Below, in pieces: positions 49,825-61,731 of a stretch of 64,000 nucleotides of DNA. Made by a program: the position numbers and the translations under genes. Source of the stretch: Callorhinus ursinus (Eukaryota; Chordata; Mammalia; Carnivora; Otariidae); NCBI RefSeq assembly GCF_003265705.1, contig NW_020312785.1, forward strand, positions 19,310,968-19,374,967, written 5' to 3'. The notes under the pieces were generated by a model that saw only the letters and a list, made by a program, of their open reading frames with translations, did not search any database and was not told the origin of the DNA. How positions within the stretch are numbered: the first letter of the stretch is position 1; every line of letters starts with the position of its first letter.

Positions 49825-49878
49825 CCAGAAACAATAGTGTACTGCATGTTAACTAACTAAAATTTAAATTAAAAAAAA
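49825..49878 (+). repeat. L1 3' scrap
   Basis: agaaacaatagtgtactgca then tgttaactaactaaaattta and an A run: the last about 50 bp of a carnivore L1. Confidence 0.65.
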
Positions 49879-49888
49879 ATAGTTTTTA

Positions 49889-50003
49889 GGGGTGCCTGGG
49901 TGGTGCAGTTGGTTAAGCAAATCTGCTTGATTCCCTCTCCCCTCACCCCCCTCACACTCCTCCCCTCCCACTCGTGCTCTCTCAAATAAATATTTAAAAA
50001 AAA
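49889..50003 (+). mobile_element. CAN-SINE, internally deleted
   Basis: Head ggggtgcctgggtggtgcag then ttggttaagc is followed directly by the C/T-rich 3' part and an aaataaatatttaaa tail; the middle (about 70 bp) is missing. Flanks tagttttta/aagtttttga. Confidence 0.9.
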
Positions 50004-52840
50004 AGTTTTTGAATAAGACAGGAGAAACACAAGTAAAAGTGCAAAGCTCTTCTCTCCTTCTGAACAATTTCTCTGTTTTATAAATATAGCTTGGAGCCAT
50101 ACTGTTTAACCAGAGGTACATCTCAGAATTATCTGAAGATCTTTTTAAAAATATATATTCTGGACCCTTCCTTCAGAGGTTCTGATCCCAGTTAAGTCTT
50201 AGGTGATCTTACTTAGGTGGAATGTGCTGTTTATACTCACAAAAAAATTCCCCAGGTATAGACCGTATACACTGTAGTAAAGAACTGTTGAATAGATCTC
50301 TAAACATAAGTGTTCAGTTAAGTTTTTATTTGCAGTAAGCACGTTTAAGGAGGTAGCATGAAAAGGACCAAATAATTTTTGGTTCCATCATTTATTACTT
50401 AGTTTCAGTAAGACAAGGAATGGTACTAGAGAAGTGAGGACTATGGATTTCTTGATCACATGTAAGCAGAAGTGGAACAAATACAGATTTAATTAATACT
50501 ATATAAATCAATACTCTTATTTGGAATCACTCAGAAGAAACTGATTTTAATTGTTCTCATGTTATAGCTTTATTGAGAAGATTTCTGAGGAAAGAAAAAT
50601 CACTCTGATGAATTTTATGAACAAGATTTCCTCATATCACTTCCACTAGTCACTCGTAATTCTAGTGCACACCTGAGAGATTTAAATATAGGTTCTCTTT
50701 AACATGCTGAAAATATTATACCAAACTGAGCAAATTACTCTGGAAACTGTGAAGAGAAATAAGATGACATGGGCATTAAAGTAAACTTTCTCTACTCATG
50801 ATTGGGGAGATAAGTGGTTCCAATAAACATTAATGAGTTCCCTTATACAACTGTGGTATGTTAAATTGCCCTGCAACAGAGGATGGACTTCTTAATAGGA
50901 TATATAAAATAATACAGTAGTAGAAACCAATCTTTTAAACAATAATCTCACTCCTCAAATTTATAGACTTAGCACATTCTATTCCTATGAACTCAAAAGT
51001 GTATGCTTCTAGCAATTCTATAGGGGACACAATGTTTCCAATTCAGGCAGTTATTGCCACTACTTTCTAAAAACCTAGTCTGGAAGATAATTATCATAAT
51101 AGTTATATGTGAGTTGACCATTTCTGTCTCTTTATTTTTTAGTTATTCTGATTCCTCTCAGGAATACATCTCCATCCTCAAGTACTTTTTTTAAATACTA
51201 AAAAGAAAGACATGAAAATATATGCCTAATACCTACTCCCGGTTTTTTTTTAAATTACAAAACAGCACTTAAAGTATATGGTAGGAAGTATTAATCAGTA
51301 TAAAGGGTATGGGGCATATAGATGTGGCCTTTCATACAGAGAGAATATAAGATAACAAGTGTAAATGGGAGGGCAAAGTTGTCTAGTCCTCTCAGACAGC
51401 AATATTAATGGGGAATATGTATTAGTTTGAATGGAAATAAAATGTGTTAAGTCTGTAAATTTAGTCTTGTGAGAGATAAGATGAAGAGAAGGAGACCGTA
51501 CAGCACTTAATATTTTGGTGCCACAAAATATAAGTGAGCCAAGAATAGAGTTGGAGCTTAACCAATGAATGTAGGATTCACCTTCATCTGAGTGCTTAGG
51601 TACGACTATCACTTATGCCAATTAGGCAGCCATATCCTCCCACTAGTAAGTTAAGAACAGACACATGCAAATGGTGTGCATAAAAGTTAGTGGAAGTATA
51701 ACAAAGTAGCTCCATTGGGGTTAAGTTCTGGGGATCCGTTTGAGAAAGATATGTACTGAAGACAAGTGATGAAATCACAAAGGGATGGAATTGGCTCAAA
51801 AATGAAAAGAATTATAATGTATATATTGTGATTTGAGTACAAAAATCTCTTGATATCTACTGAGTCATTTCCTATGGAAGTAGACGAAGTCACTGTAAAG
51901 AAACTGCATTACTGTGAAACCACAGACCTTCATGTAGTCTACAAAGTGGCTCTTAATGTATGGAAAGAAATACAATCCTGCATCATGGTAGAGCTTACCA
52001 CACTACAATGGTGGCATTCAGATACACTATATTGCATTTAAGTGTCATAATATTGGTATCTTTGTTGGTATAATACCATTATCTTGGTCTTTTAAAAATT
52101 CTGAATCAATGCCTGTTAACATCAAGATCAAGGACTCAACTAATCAATTTATATGAAGACAAGTTAACAAGTCTGGACAGATCTGTGTGTGCCTGCTTTA
52201 TTCACAATACCAAATTGTGGTACTATACATCTTCCATTGAGAGAATAATTTCTTCTAAAGTTCAAATGATAATGCTAAAATTCACCGAAGTAATTACTCC
52301 TGTATGGGAACTGGTCTGTAAAAGATGAAATTAAACAAACATCTAAAATGCTTTTTTTTTCTAAAATGCATTCTTAAAAAATAAAAAAACAAAACACACA
52401 GATGTTGCATAAAAAGGCCATTCAAAAAGATCCACTCAGAGTTATAAAACAGACAAATGAGTTTGACAAAAATATGTTTATCTCTTGCCATTCCTCCAAC
52501 TAGTACAGAGAAATAGCACTTTTTCACAGTAGAAAATATGTCGCCCTAAAATATATTAACAACTCTGTGATGATGAAAGTAATCTTAAAAAAAAAAAATC
52601 AGAAGACATTTTATTTTCAATTTTGCTAGAACATGTTTATTCTTGTACTGCTTACTCTGAACATTTTATTGATTTCATCAACTAATAACTTTAGAATATT
52701 TTAAATATTAGTTTCAGCTAATTTTTTAATTTTAAAAATTCTGAAAAAATCAAATAACTGCTCTATAATAATAGCATAATTACACAAAATATTACATAAA
52801 GTATTATACAAAATTATACAGATATACCAATAATGCTATT

Positions 52841-52864
52841 GGTAAATTTAGTCTTGTGAGAGAC
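52841..52864 (+). other. 24-bp insertion flanked by 10-bp direct repeat
   Basis: The direct repeat taatctatt-like word taatgctatt lies at 52831-52840 and 52865-52874. The 24 bp between contain 22 bp (gtaaatttagtcttgtgaga then ga) identical to 51455-51476, 1.4 kb away in the same intron. See findings. Confidence 0.85.
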
Positions 52865-53266
52865 TAATGCTATTTTGTTCAAATGGGAAATTACTAAAGT
52901 TCACTCTCTCGATAGCTTTAGTGAAAAGGTTTGGATTACTTGCTGGTTTTCATGGCTTTTCTAAGCTTCTGGCCAAGAAGGGTCAGACCCAATCAAAATG
53001 GGCAGGATGGGTAGAGAAAGAGCAGAATCATCTCATTTAACTTAAAAAAGGTATATATGAATACAGCAGTGCCTGGCAAAGGGGTAAACTAAATTGTTAT
53101 CTGTGGCAACTCAGGGGAGTGATGGAATTTCAGATGATTTTTACTGTCTTCTTCACACTTTAACATAATAAAGTTCTTTTTTAAATGAGCATATCTTATT
53201 TTTATGATAAAATATCAGTAATAAATATATTGATAATAAAATAAAATTTAATCAAAATGTACTAAC

Positions 53267-53467
53267 CTGTTGTTACAGAAGACTCTGACTCCCTCAATTT
53301 CTGAGATGCTAAAAGTTTTTCCTGCAAAGCTTTCTGGGCAAGTTGCGCATCCCATTCTTCTAGTTCTTTTTCAAATCGCTGGTTGTCTTCCTCAACAAAA
53401 TCTCTTAAATCCGGTGGTAATGTTTCTATTCCAACAAGAGCCTGCCCAGTTTCCTTATTTAACTCCT
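53267..53467 (-). CDS. USP25: USP25 coding exon: acidic helical segment after the USP domain
   Basis: This 201-nt exon encodes [50 protein letters not shown] and [17 protein letters not shown]. It is rich in Glu/Lys/Gln and predicted helical or coiled-coil, lying just beyond the catalytic fold. Ends are tttgcag|AGGAGTT and ACAACAG|gttagt. The exit phase 1 joins the NAG/NAG acceptor of the next exon (see 44981-45114). EELNKE differs from human EEFNKE. Confidence 0.96.
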
Positions 53468-54893
53468 CTGCAAATCATATTTCAAAAACTAATATAAAAT
53501 TAAGAATTAAAGGAAAAATGCAAAGCTCAAAATAGGATGCATTTCAAATGGGATTTAAAGCATGAATTATTACCATTTTAACAAATCAATATTAAAAATT
53601 AAAAGAAAACTCAAACAAATGCTTGGATAAGCAACGATGCAAATATTTGATAATCTATTATAGGAAATGTTCTCAGCTTTTTTTTTAATCTCTGGATTAA
53701 GAGAGTAAAAATGAAACAGGATATAAAGCCAAAATCATTTGCTACTCAAATATTGACATAGTTCTACATTTTCTATTTTAAGAAAATACTAGATATTTAT
53801 TCATAAAATAAAAATCGCAAAATGAGAATAACTCATAACCTTATTAAACTCAAAACAGAACTAAAATTCTTTTTCATCCAAAGCAGTTAAGCATGGCAAT
53901 ATACTTATAGGCAATTTGAAAACTAATCAATATAGCAAAATTTTCAAAAACATTACAGAAGTAGTATTTAAGAGAGTTACTGAACTTCTGCACACATACA
54001 AAATACACTGTAGCTTTCCATCATAAGTGGACCACCTAGCTAGTGCTGCTGAATGGTTAAACACAAAAGGAAAGTTGATTTTTATCAGTTTCAACAAAAC
54101 TTTATTAAGTTACTTTCTACATGCAAAGCCTATATTAGAATATAAGAAATAAAATGATTAAGACATAGTATGACATGGTCCCTGGCTTTGAGAAGGTTAG
54201 AGTGAAGTGGAAAAGACAAGTTGACATACAATTCCAACACACGTAAGTGCCCCATAGAGGTAGGTATGCTATGAGAACACAAGGAGAGGTATTTTCTGGT
54301 AGAGGTAAAAAAAAACCTTGGCAGAGCATATGACACCTGAATTGAATCTTGACAGATGAGCAGAAATTAGACAAAAGAAGAAAGAAAAAAGAACATTCCC
54401 TCCAAAAAATAAAAAAAACATAAAACTAAAGTTATAAATGTGTGTAATCATTTGGTGTGAAGAGAATACAACAACAAGCAGTTCAAATATCAGTAAAGTA
54501 TATATAGTTTGAAATGGACAATGGTTATAAATGAAGCTTGAAAGACAGAGGCCAGAAAATGGAGGCCTTATATATTAGGTTAAGGAGCTTAAATATGAGT
54601 CAGTGCATGATGTGGTCCTTAAAGGGATTTTGGCAAGGAGAAATAGGTCAGATTTGCATTTTATAATAATTACTATATAGTTAACTTTGAATACAAAATA
54701 TTCCAATTGTCAGCCCTGATTACATTACTCTTCAATTCCAGTTTCTCACTTAGAATAAGCCAACCACATTTCCTAATCATAACCATCACCCTCTGAGTCA
54801 ATTACACTTAAATAATCACACCAGAGACCGGCGTCACGTAAAAGAGCTACTTATTTAAAAATATAGACTACCCTATATATTTCATGTGCTTAC
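53468..54893 (-). other. USP25: USP25 intron, 1.4 kb
   Basis: Contains an ancient LINE-like remnant at about 54080-54665 that resembles the one at 46640-47560. Otherwise AT-rich, nothing seen. Confidence 0.7.
54080..54665 (-). repeat. ancient LINE-like remnant (same family as 46640)
   Basis: taagttactttctacatgca, cctggctttgagaaggttag, gaatcttgacagatgagcag and gaggccttatatattaggtt then aaggagctt parallel the order of the 46640-47060 element. Decayed, assignment tentative. Confidence 0.4.
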
Positions 54894-55122
54894 CTTTTAT
54901 TAAGAATTGTGCCTTATCATTTATGTACATTAAACAGTATGCACTGGCATTTCTATAACCACCAAAAGAGTCCCTCACTAGCTCTTCCCATGATGATTTT
55001 GTCACAGCAATATCATTGTACTTCATCCACCTGTTTTCACGATGATCAAAAATATATGCCCAGTAGTGCCCGGCATTAGCTTGGCCTTCATGAACTAAAA
55101 CAGCATGTAAGCGATAAGGAAC
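54894..55122 (-). CDS. USP25: USP25 coding exon: catalytic histidine box
   Basis: This 229-nt exon encodes [88 protein letters not shown] is the USP His box, with the general-base histidine in AGHYWAY (His607 in human numbering); WMKYND supplies the third triad position and AYCLMYI is the closing strand of the fold. All active-site residues in this exon are present, so the enzyme looks catalytically competent as far as can be seen; the nucleophilic Cys is outside the window. Ends are atttag|GTTCCTTA and ATAAAAG|gtaagc. FLIKEE here replaces FLIQEE in human. Confidence 0.98.
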
Positions 55123-55774
55123 CTAAATATGAAAACAGAATAGTTAAGCCACAGTTAAGTAGTCTATTAATACCACATTCCATGAAACCCATAAACTATC
55201 TGATTGAAGAATACCATAGAAAACTGGCTGTGATTACAATTTTGAAAAAAATACATTATGAAATAAAAAGGGGGGAGATAAATAAGTTAATGACATGTAA
55301 AGCAGGTGTATAAATAGGCTATTTTTGAAACTCTGAAAATATATTTCTTTCAAATGAAGAACTTATGATGAATATTTTATATATAGTACATGATTTGTCT
55401 AAACCTTCACAATTACAACTTGATGACTGAATTAGCAATATGGCCTACATAATGTATACCGAAAGTTAAAATGTAACTGAGCCCTGTACTTCTCTCCCCA
55501 TCTTAACATCCTTAAATAACCATATAATTTCTCCCATAGGACTTTCTGTAAACACTAAGACCTTCTGAAAATTTTTGCTAAGTTTTACTGTAAAATAATA
55601 AAAAAAGTAAACAATAAATATACTATGAGAATACAAGTCAATGTTAATATGAAATCTTTAAGATCAGCAATTTTATAACAAAACATTAGGAAAAATTAGC
55701 TTAAGAATTAGGTTAATCATACAAATAAAAATAAGTAATTTTGACAGTCCTTACCAACTTAAAATTTAACTTAC
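55123..55774 (-). other. USP25: USP25 intron, 652 nt
   Basis: Canonical ends (gtaagt ... atttag). AT-rich; nothing else seen. Confidence 0.85.
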
Positions 55775-55845
55775 TTGGATCATAGATTTGTCAGAGTACA
55801 TTAGTTCAATTGTTCGATGGATTCTGGATATGCTTTCCTGCAAAT
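55775..55845 (-). CDS. USP25: USP25 coding exon: [20 protein letters not shown]
   Basis: This small 71-nt exon completes Asp and encodes [23 protein letters not shown], finishing the helical insertion and re-entering the USP fold. Boundaries are ccttag|ATTTGCAGG and ATCCAA|gtaagt, the latter a consensus donor. Phase 1 in and 0 out, matching the neighbours. Confidence 0.96.
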
Positions 55846-56279
55846 CTAAGGATAGAAGATGTCATTTAAAATGATTAACATCAAGTACGTCTCTACTAGA
55901 CATTAAGATAGTAACTAATGGTTCTCCTACCAATATGTTAGAGGAATAAGGAAAAATTCCTAAAACTGTTTGTAAAAATATTACTATTTGGAGTCTGTAT
56001 AAAATTAAATATAGTTCTCCTTAATAAAATATACAGCACAAGTGCATAATTAAAAACCAAAACAAATATGATTCACTTAGAAAATGTGCCGAGCCTATAA
56101 GTGAACTTTATTCAAACTATAAAGGAAAAGTGTCAACAGAAATCGAACATAAAGCCCCTTACATATTTATTTAAAATAGGAAAACTATGGAATGAAATAA
56201 AATAACTTTGCCACAAACCTTCTATATACATATATGTCATTGAATAAAAATCTACCACAATCACCAATGGAAACAATGT

Positions 56280-57095
56280 TGAAACTCCCATTACTTATTA
56301 CTTCTACTTCCAGTAGAAATCCATTCTACAAAATTATTCACAGCTATATTGCCCATGACAATAAAAAAATTAGAGACAACCTAAATATCTATTAATGGGG
56401 AAATGGTTAAATTATAGTATAACCTATACTATGAAGCCACTGAAAAGAAATGGGAAGAAACCATGAAAGACTACGAAAAAATACCAGTAACTTCAGAGTG
56501 GGGAAAGACCTTTTTCTGAGCCTGACAGAGAATCCAGTAACCATAAAGGAAAAGATAAGATTCTCTCCCCAAACTTAAGAAAACCTACATTATAAAAACA
56601 AAACAAAACCAACACCAAAAAAAGTCAAATGATAAAGACAATTAAGAAAATAATATCTACAGCAAACACTATAGGCAACAAGTTAATACCCATAATATCA
56701 AAGTTTCTATTGAGCATTAAGAGAAGGATAAATAGTTCGATATAAAAAATGGGTGAATGTCACAAGAAATTTATAGAAAAACAGAATTTCACTCAAAATT
56801 AAGGAAATGCAAATTAAGATACTAACATACCATTTTTTTCAGTGTTCAGGCTACCACAATTTTAAAAAGCACCCAAGGCTAAGGAAGATGTTGGGAGTCA
56901 GGCTCTTCCACACAGTTAGTGGGAATAAAAACTGGTTCAATGTTTTGGAGGGAAAATTTTAAAACAGTTAAAATTTAAAATATATACACTTTGGACCAGA
57001 AATGACACTTCTAAGAATATATCCTACTCACAAAAGTGTATCAATATGTATGTAGAAGGTCAGCACTATTTGCAGAGAGTATCAAGATAGAAATT
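56280..57095 (+). repeat. old L1/HAL1 remnant
   Basis: tattcacagctatattgccc, ggggaaatggttaaattata, ggaaatgcaaattaagatac, gtgggaataaaaactggttc and ctaagaatatatcctactca are L1M/HAL1 3'-half phrases. Two pieces may be juxtaposed (56280-56560 and 56560-57095). Confidence 0.6.
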
Positions 57096-57100
57096 AAATA

Positions 57101-57132
57101 AATTACATCCTACTCAGACGTAGGATGTAATT
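57101..57132. repeat. 13-bp perfect hairpin
   Basis: aattacatcctac and its exact reverse complement gtaggatgtaatt are separated by a 6-base loop (tcagac). Lies between the L1 and L2-like remnants, followed by a (tta)n run. Confidence 0.95.
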
Positions 57133-57229
57133 ATTATTATATTATTATTATCCAATAGTTTAAAAAACAATGTTAACAGCTAACAACAGGGATAAAAGAG
57201 AAGAAACAAATATTCCAAGGAAAATCTTA

Positions 57230-57620
57230 CCCAATCCATTGTATTACTATGGTCCAAAGTATTAGGTTTTAAGGTTCCTACCCTTATCAGATGAATGTCT
57301 CTCAAGTTCCTCAAACTTAAAATGGCCAAAAGCGGACTCATCTTATACCTACTTCCTCCCCTGAGTTGGAGACCTGCTCACCCACCAGTCTGCCCTTTTC
57401 CAAAGTACATTCCATCTATCTATTCATACCAGCATGAGGAACTAAGGGAATAGTCCCTAATTCCTCCCTTTCTCTCGCCTCTTGTCAATGACCTACCTCT
57501 GTCAGTTTTCTCCAAAGAGTAGATCATATCCGTTCATTTCTTTCCTCCCTCAATGCCACTACCTTGGTGTCAAAAGCTTCCTAGCTTCCACCCTTCAGAA
57601 TGTAATCTTATAAAAACAAA
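57230..57620 (+). repeat. L2-like LINE fragment
   Basis: gttcctcaaacttaaaatgg then ccaaaagcggactcatctta and ccctaattcctccctttctc follow the L2 reverse-transcriptase end (hypothetical LKMAK.GLI and SLIPPFL frames). Decayed. Confidence 0.5.
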
Positions 57621-58326
57621 CACAACCTGCCAAGTCCAGTAAAAAATTATTTAATACCTAGTACAGTGTTCAGGAAACACAGTGTGCTCAATAAATGTTT
57701 ACTAATGAATTCAAATGTAAAAATATTCCCTTATATATGAAAAATACTAAGGGAAACATTTACAGCTACTAATGCTAATTGTTAGTTGCCATCATGCCCT
57801 ATTTACATTACATTATATTATATTAGGACTGCTCTTTATTTACATATTGTCTATAATGAGTCAAGTTGGGCATCTAAAATCCAACAATCCATATTGTTTA
57901 AACTAATTCCAATCTTTTGGTATAAAAGAGTAGCTCCTAAATTTTTATTTTTTCATAGGATAAAATTAGATGACAGCAATAGGATATTATATTTTGCCAT
58001 GTAAGGAAAAATTATAATAAAATCTACCATAAAATACTAACATCACTTCATTTAAAAAAAGAAAAAGGACATTTTAAAAACAGTAAAGTAGCAAAGATAT
58101 AATTTCAGAATAAAGGAGAGTCCCTTCCAAGAAAGGCCAGATGGCAACTTAACACCAACACATATACACAACACACATGTACACTCATACTCCCCACATA
58201 GCACTGTCCCCATTTTTCTTATTTTGCTACATGCCAGTTAAAACACATTACAGACTGGCACTGAGCTCACAGATCATATCTGGAAATCTCTGTTAGGGCA
58301 GATTTAAAATTAAAATTCACATTTCT

Positions 58327-58522
58327 GGGGTGCCTGGGTGGCTCAGTTGGATAAGCATCTGCCTTTGGCTCAGGTCATGTTCTCAGGGTCCTGGGATCCA
58401 GCCCGGCATTGGGTTCTTGGGCTCCCGGATCAGCAGGGAGTCTGCTTCTCCCTCTCCCCTTGCTCATGCTCTCTCTTTCTCTCTCTCTCTCTCAAATAAA
58501 TAAAATATTTTTAAAAAATAAA
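58327..58522 (+). mobile_element. CAN-SINE
   Basis: Plus-strand copy: ggggtgcctgggtggctcag ... (TC)n ... aaataaataaaatatttt. Target duplication taaaattcacatttct at 58311 and 58523, 16 bp and perfect. Confidence 0.97.
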
Positions 58523-58950
58523 TAAAATTCACATTTCTAATTCTTAAATCTAAAAAAAAATGTTTTATCACTTTAACTCATTACACAAACATTAGGGAGA
58601 GGATATAATTGATAAATACATAATTTAATTGCATGAGGTTTCACCAATGGAGTAGCTGTGAATACCAGTTTGATATAAATTTAGAGCATTAGAAGAGAAA
58701 ATCGGACCATCTGCTATGTCATTAATCAACTAAGTAGTCCAGAGAAAATCTGTTGGTCTCTCTGAATCTGATATTAAGATCATAAAAACAGGCAGTCAGG
58801 CTAGTTTCTCTTATAGAAAACACTTTCTAGGAAAAAAAAAATACATTATAATATTTACATATGAAATCCAAAGGTGATTTCCCTTCTTAATTTTAATATT
58901 ATACATATCCATCTGAGGTGACAGTAGCTCTGCTGTGAGAAGCTTCTTAC

Positions 58951-59177
58951 CTCTGGTGTCATTTTCTATTTCTGTCCTCCAGCGATGTAAACAGCTTTCT
59001 AGAACAGAAAGCTCTTCTTCTGTTATGTGCCTTGGTGCTGGATGCATGGGCAAATCTGGGGGTATCCGAGACTGAGTGAATGGTTTATGTATTACTGATC
59101 TCGATGAAATCGCAGCTACTGATGTGGGTGATGTGCTTGGCAGTTCTGAAGAAGGGGCTCCCTGTTGTTCTGTTGTG
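58951..59177 (-). CDS. USP25: USP25 coding exon: autoinhibitory segment and second coiled-coil arm
   Basis: This 227-nt exon encodes [60 protein letters not shown] and [15 protein letters not shown]. The stretch [13 protein letters not shown] corresponds to the segment which, in published USP25 tetramer structures, folds over the ubiquitin-binding surface and keeps the enzyme inactive. It is unbroken here. [16 protein letters not shown] begins the returning helix of the insertion. Boundaries are atatag|CACAACAG and CCAGAG|gtaaga; phases 1 and 1 fit both neighbours. Assignment of the inhibitory role rests on family knowledge, not on this sequence. Confidence 0.96.
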
Positions 59178-59764
59178 CTATATTTTTAAAGCATAAAATA
59201 TTTATTATTAAACTTTCCAAGTTGAAGCTCTGGACAAAAATTGTGCCAAATACATAGCATTAAACTGGCTTATAATTTCAAAAAGAAAAAGCCTTTAAAA
59301 AAAGAGAGAGAAATATGTGGATTAATTTAGTATCCAATGAGATTCTTAATATATGAGAAATTCATTATTATCAGGATGAAATTGTGGCTTTATAGAAGAA
59401 ATAGTTTCATCATTTCAATAAATCTTATGTATACCAGAATTTTAATACTGATCAGTTTACATTACAGGAAAAACTAACTTAACAATATTTTCATGGATAA
59501 AAGGTGGAAATCTATACCAAAATAACACATAATTCTGAACAGAAAAAAATATGAAAATTTCAATCCACAACCATAAAATCTGTTGAAACAGTGAACTAAG
59601 AAAGCACCCAGAATATACACAATCTTCTAAGTGAATCTAATATGTTTAGAGCCCACTAAAATAAATCATAATGTGCATTTTATGAAACCCTCTTTAAAGG
59701 CATCAATTACATTACTATGTAATACAAGTAACATAGCTGGCTCTGAAACAGGAAAACTTTTTAC
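59178..59764 (-). other. USP25: USP25 intron, 587 nt
   Basis: Canonical ends (gtaaaa ... tatag). AT-rich; nothing else seen. Confidence 0.85.
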
Positions 59765-59923
59765 CTTGGTAATGTCTGTGGTGTGGAACCACTAGGTGGG
59801 GAACTAGCATCAATATCCTCAACGGGAGATGTACAAACAGGTTTACTTGAAGCAAATTCCAATGCATACTGTAGAACATCTACCAAGGGGAATCGTTTGG
59901 GACCCGAACCATAGCTTAAATAT
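59765..59923 (-). CDS. USP25: USP25 coding exon: insertion domain, [10 protein letters not shown] to PQTLP
   Basis: This 159-nt exon gives 52 full codons: [52 protein letters not shown]. The first half is helical and continues the UCID; the second half is Ser/Pro/Thr-rich and probably disordered at the tip of the insertion. Ends are taacag|ATATTTAAGC and ACCAAG|gtaaaa. Compared with the human protein as I remember it (GSIPSQTLPS), GSTPQTLPS is one residue shorter, an in-frame difference within the disordered part. Confidence 0.96.
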
Positions 59924-61250
59924 CTGTTAACCATAAAATGCATACATGCTTTTAGTTGTATATAAAGCACATTTCGTTGTTTTTAATAATTGTTATAAAA
60001 CATGATAAAAACACTTTAATAAATCTTCAACAATGCAATTAATTTTGCTTTCAAATGAAGATGTTAAAACTGAAGATACATTCAAGAAATAACTTAAATG
60101 TTCTCCAAATTAAGGAAAACAAAGTTGATTACAACTGAATGTGTCTGTATCCTGTTACAAATTTTAAATGCTGCTCTAAGGTGTAACCCAATAGGAAAAT
60201 GAAAACTGACAGTTCCATTTCCTGAGACTATTTTTATTTTTAGATCTGTCATCTGGTCTCATGATAATGATGGTAACTAATATTATCCTCCTACCTTTTA
60301 CCTCTGATTAGTTTTAATATGATTACTGATACCTTTTAGAAATAAAAATTATTGAAATAATAATACATTATTTTTGTTTAAAAAGTTTGGGGCTACTAAT
60401 TTTCAAATTAATACTAAAACAAATACTAAAATACAGATTAATCAGAGGTTGCAAACTGGGATCTCTCAGGCCACATTTCAGCCTGTAGACTTCTGTCTGA
60501 ATTACAGAACATTTGACTGTCTAGATTCCAGCGTCTTCTGGGAAACTATCAAAAACAGTGAGAGATATTCACACATGGCGTCACACATGATACCACCCGC
60601 TAAGTGCAGATGGTAAGCACTCCCTCTCCAGAGGGATATGCACTCTAGGCTCCCCTTGCCCACCAGCTTACACCTGACTTGCTTCTCTTCTTAATAAAGT
60701 CTCTATGAGGCCCTAGTAGGTATGTGAGTTTTTATCTTCTGTATCAAGGAGAAAAACTTAGTCACCATTCATTTTAATGGAAATCTCAAGAGTGAAGTTT
60801 AATCTCATACAAGAAGAAACCTTAAAATTTAGATTAGTTTAACTTTTTTTTTTAAATAATCTCTTCATCCAATGTGGGGCTCAAACTCACGACCCAGAGA
60901 TCAAGAGTCGCATGCTCTACTAACTGAGCCAGCCAGGTGGTCATTTTCTTTGGATTTTTTTTTTTTTTAAGATTAGTTTAACTTTGTACGTCTTCTCAGC
61001 ACCATGAGCATTACCAGTGGACAATGAAAATATTTAATTTTAAACACTAAGATAATCACTAATGCCAACTATGAATTACTTTAGTTCCTAACAAACTCAG
61101 AACTAAACTATACAAGCAAAATATGAATCCAGAGTGATTACTACTAGATATATAAATCACTCAAAGCAAATTTAAAATGAAAGATTCCAGAGAGTCACTA
61201 AAAATATGACTTCCTATAGTTAGCTCATAATTTCATAAAAGTTACAATAC
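59924..61250 (-). other. USP25: USP25 intron, 1.3 kb
   Basis: Contains one old CAN-SINE (60845-60969) with target duplications. About 60440-60720 has higher GC than its surroundings and looks like a decayed repeat that I cannot assign; its short plus-strand ORF has no recognisable domain. Nothing else seen. Confidence 0.7.
60845..60969 (-). mobile_element. CAN-SINE, old short form
   Basis: T run, aataatctcttcatccaatg, gtggggctcaaactcacgac, tcgcatgctctactaactga then gccagccagg. Similar to the short copy at 24708. Target duplication agattagtttaact at 60831 and 60970. Confidence 0.88.
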
Positions 61251-61346
61251 CTTTCTAGTCTTTGTTGTAATACTGTGAGGTAATCTTTTAGTCTCTTGAT
61301 TTCTTCCCTCTTAATTCTTGTTATTTCTCTGTTTCTGTGCATATAT
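61251..61346 (-). CDS. USP25: USP25 coding exon: coiled-coil arm of the catalytic-domain insertion
   Basis: This 96-nt exon encodes [20 protein letters not shown] then [11 protein letters not shown] and part of an Arg codon. It is highly charged, with a heptad-like spacing of I/L residues, as expected for the first long helix of the insertion (UCID) shared by USP25 and USP28, which forms the homodimer interface. Boundaries are atag|ATATATGCAC and TAGAAAG|gtattg. Phases match both neighbours (1 + 31 codons + 2). Confidence 0.96.
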
Positions 61347-61731
61347 CTATCAGGAAAAAGACAACAACATTACCATTTTAAATAACATGGAAACAGATAC
61401 AGTATTAAGTCTAGCCAACACAACAAAAGATCAATTCATCTAAAATTTTACAGTGAAATATCAGACAACACAAGAGTATTCCTTAAAATTCTTAACAATT
61501 GCAATACCAATACAAAAATAAATTTTTAACTTCCTGATAACATTTTTCCCAGTAACTATACTTTTCTAAATAGAAAGAGAACTCCATTTTCCTTGACAAA
61601 TAGTATTATGCAAAAAGGTAAGGATTAATTCTAAAGAAATTAAGCAAAATTTTTCTCTAAACATAATAACAACACTTTACTTGGTTACTAAACAGTTTCA
61701 AAACTAAATCATGCTGTATACCAAACCATAC
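61347..61731 (-). other. USP25: USP25 intron, 385 nt
   Basis: Short intron with canonical ends (gtatgg ... atag). AT-rich; no repeat or other feature seen. Confidence 0.85.

Larger units (their letters stand above)
45115..53266 (-). other. USP25: USP25 intron, 8.2 kb
   Basis: Largest gap between constitutive exons in the middle of the gene. It holds an L2-like fragment (about 45640-46010), a MER20-type MITE (46039-46225), an ancient L2-like element (about 46640-47560) split by a CAN-SINE, a carnivore L1 3' fragment (about 48605-48985) split by another CAN-SINE, a small L1 3' scrap and deleted SINE near 49830-50003, and the 24-bp inserted copy at 52841. The block 51300-52040 has fewer stops than usual but no recognisable protein. 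The remainder shows nothing. Confidence 0.7.
55846..58950 (-). other. USP25: USP25 intron, 3.1 kb
   Basis: Holds an old plus-strand L1/HAL1 remnant (about 56280-57095), a 13-bp perfect hairpin (57101-57132), an L2-like fragment (about 57230-57620) and a plus-strand CAN-SINE (58327-58522). The rest is AT-rich, with nothing seen. Confidence 0.75.

Noticed and set aside
51295..52041. Cluster of ORFs on both strands, considered as a pseudogene or ERV fragment
   Set aside because: No motif of gag, pol, env or any cellular gene could be recognised; left as unassigned intron.
60374..60616. 80-residue plus-strand ORF in a USP25 intron
   Set aside because: No recognisable domain; the region looks like a decayed repeat.
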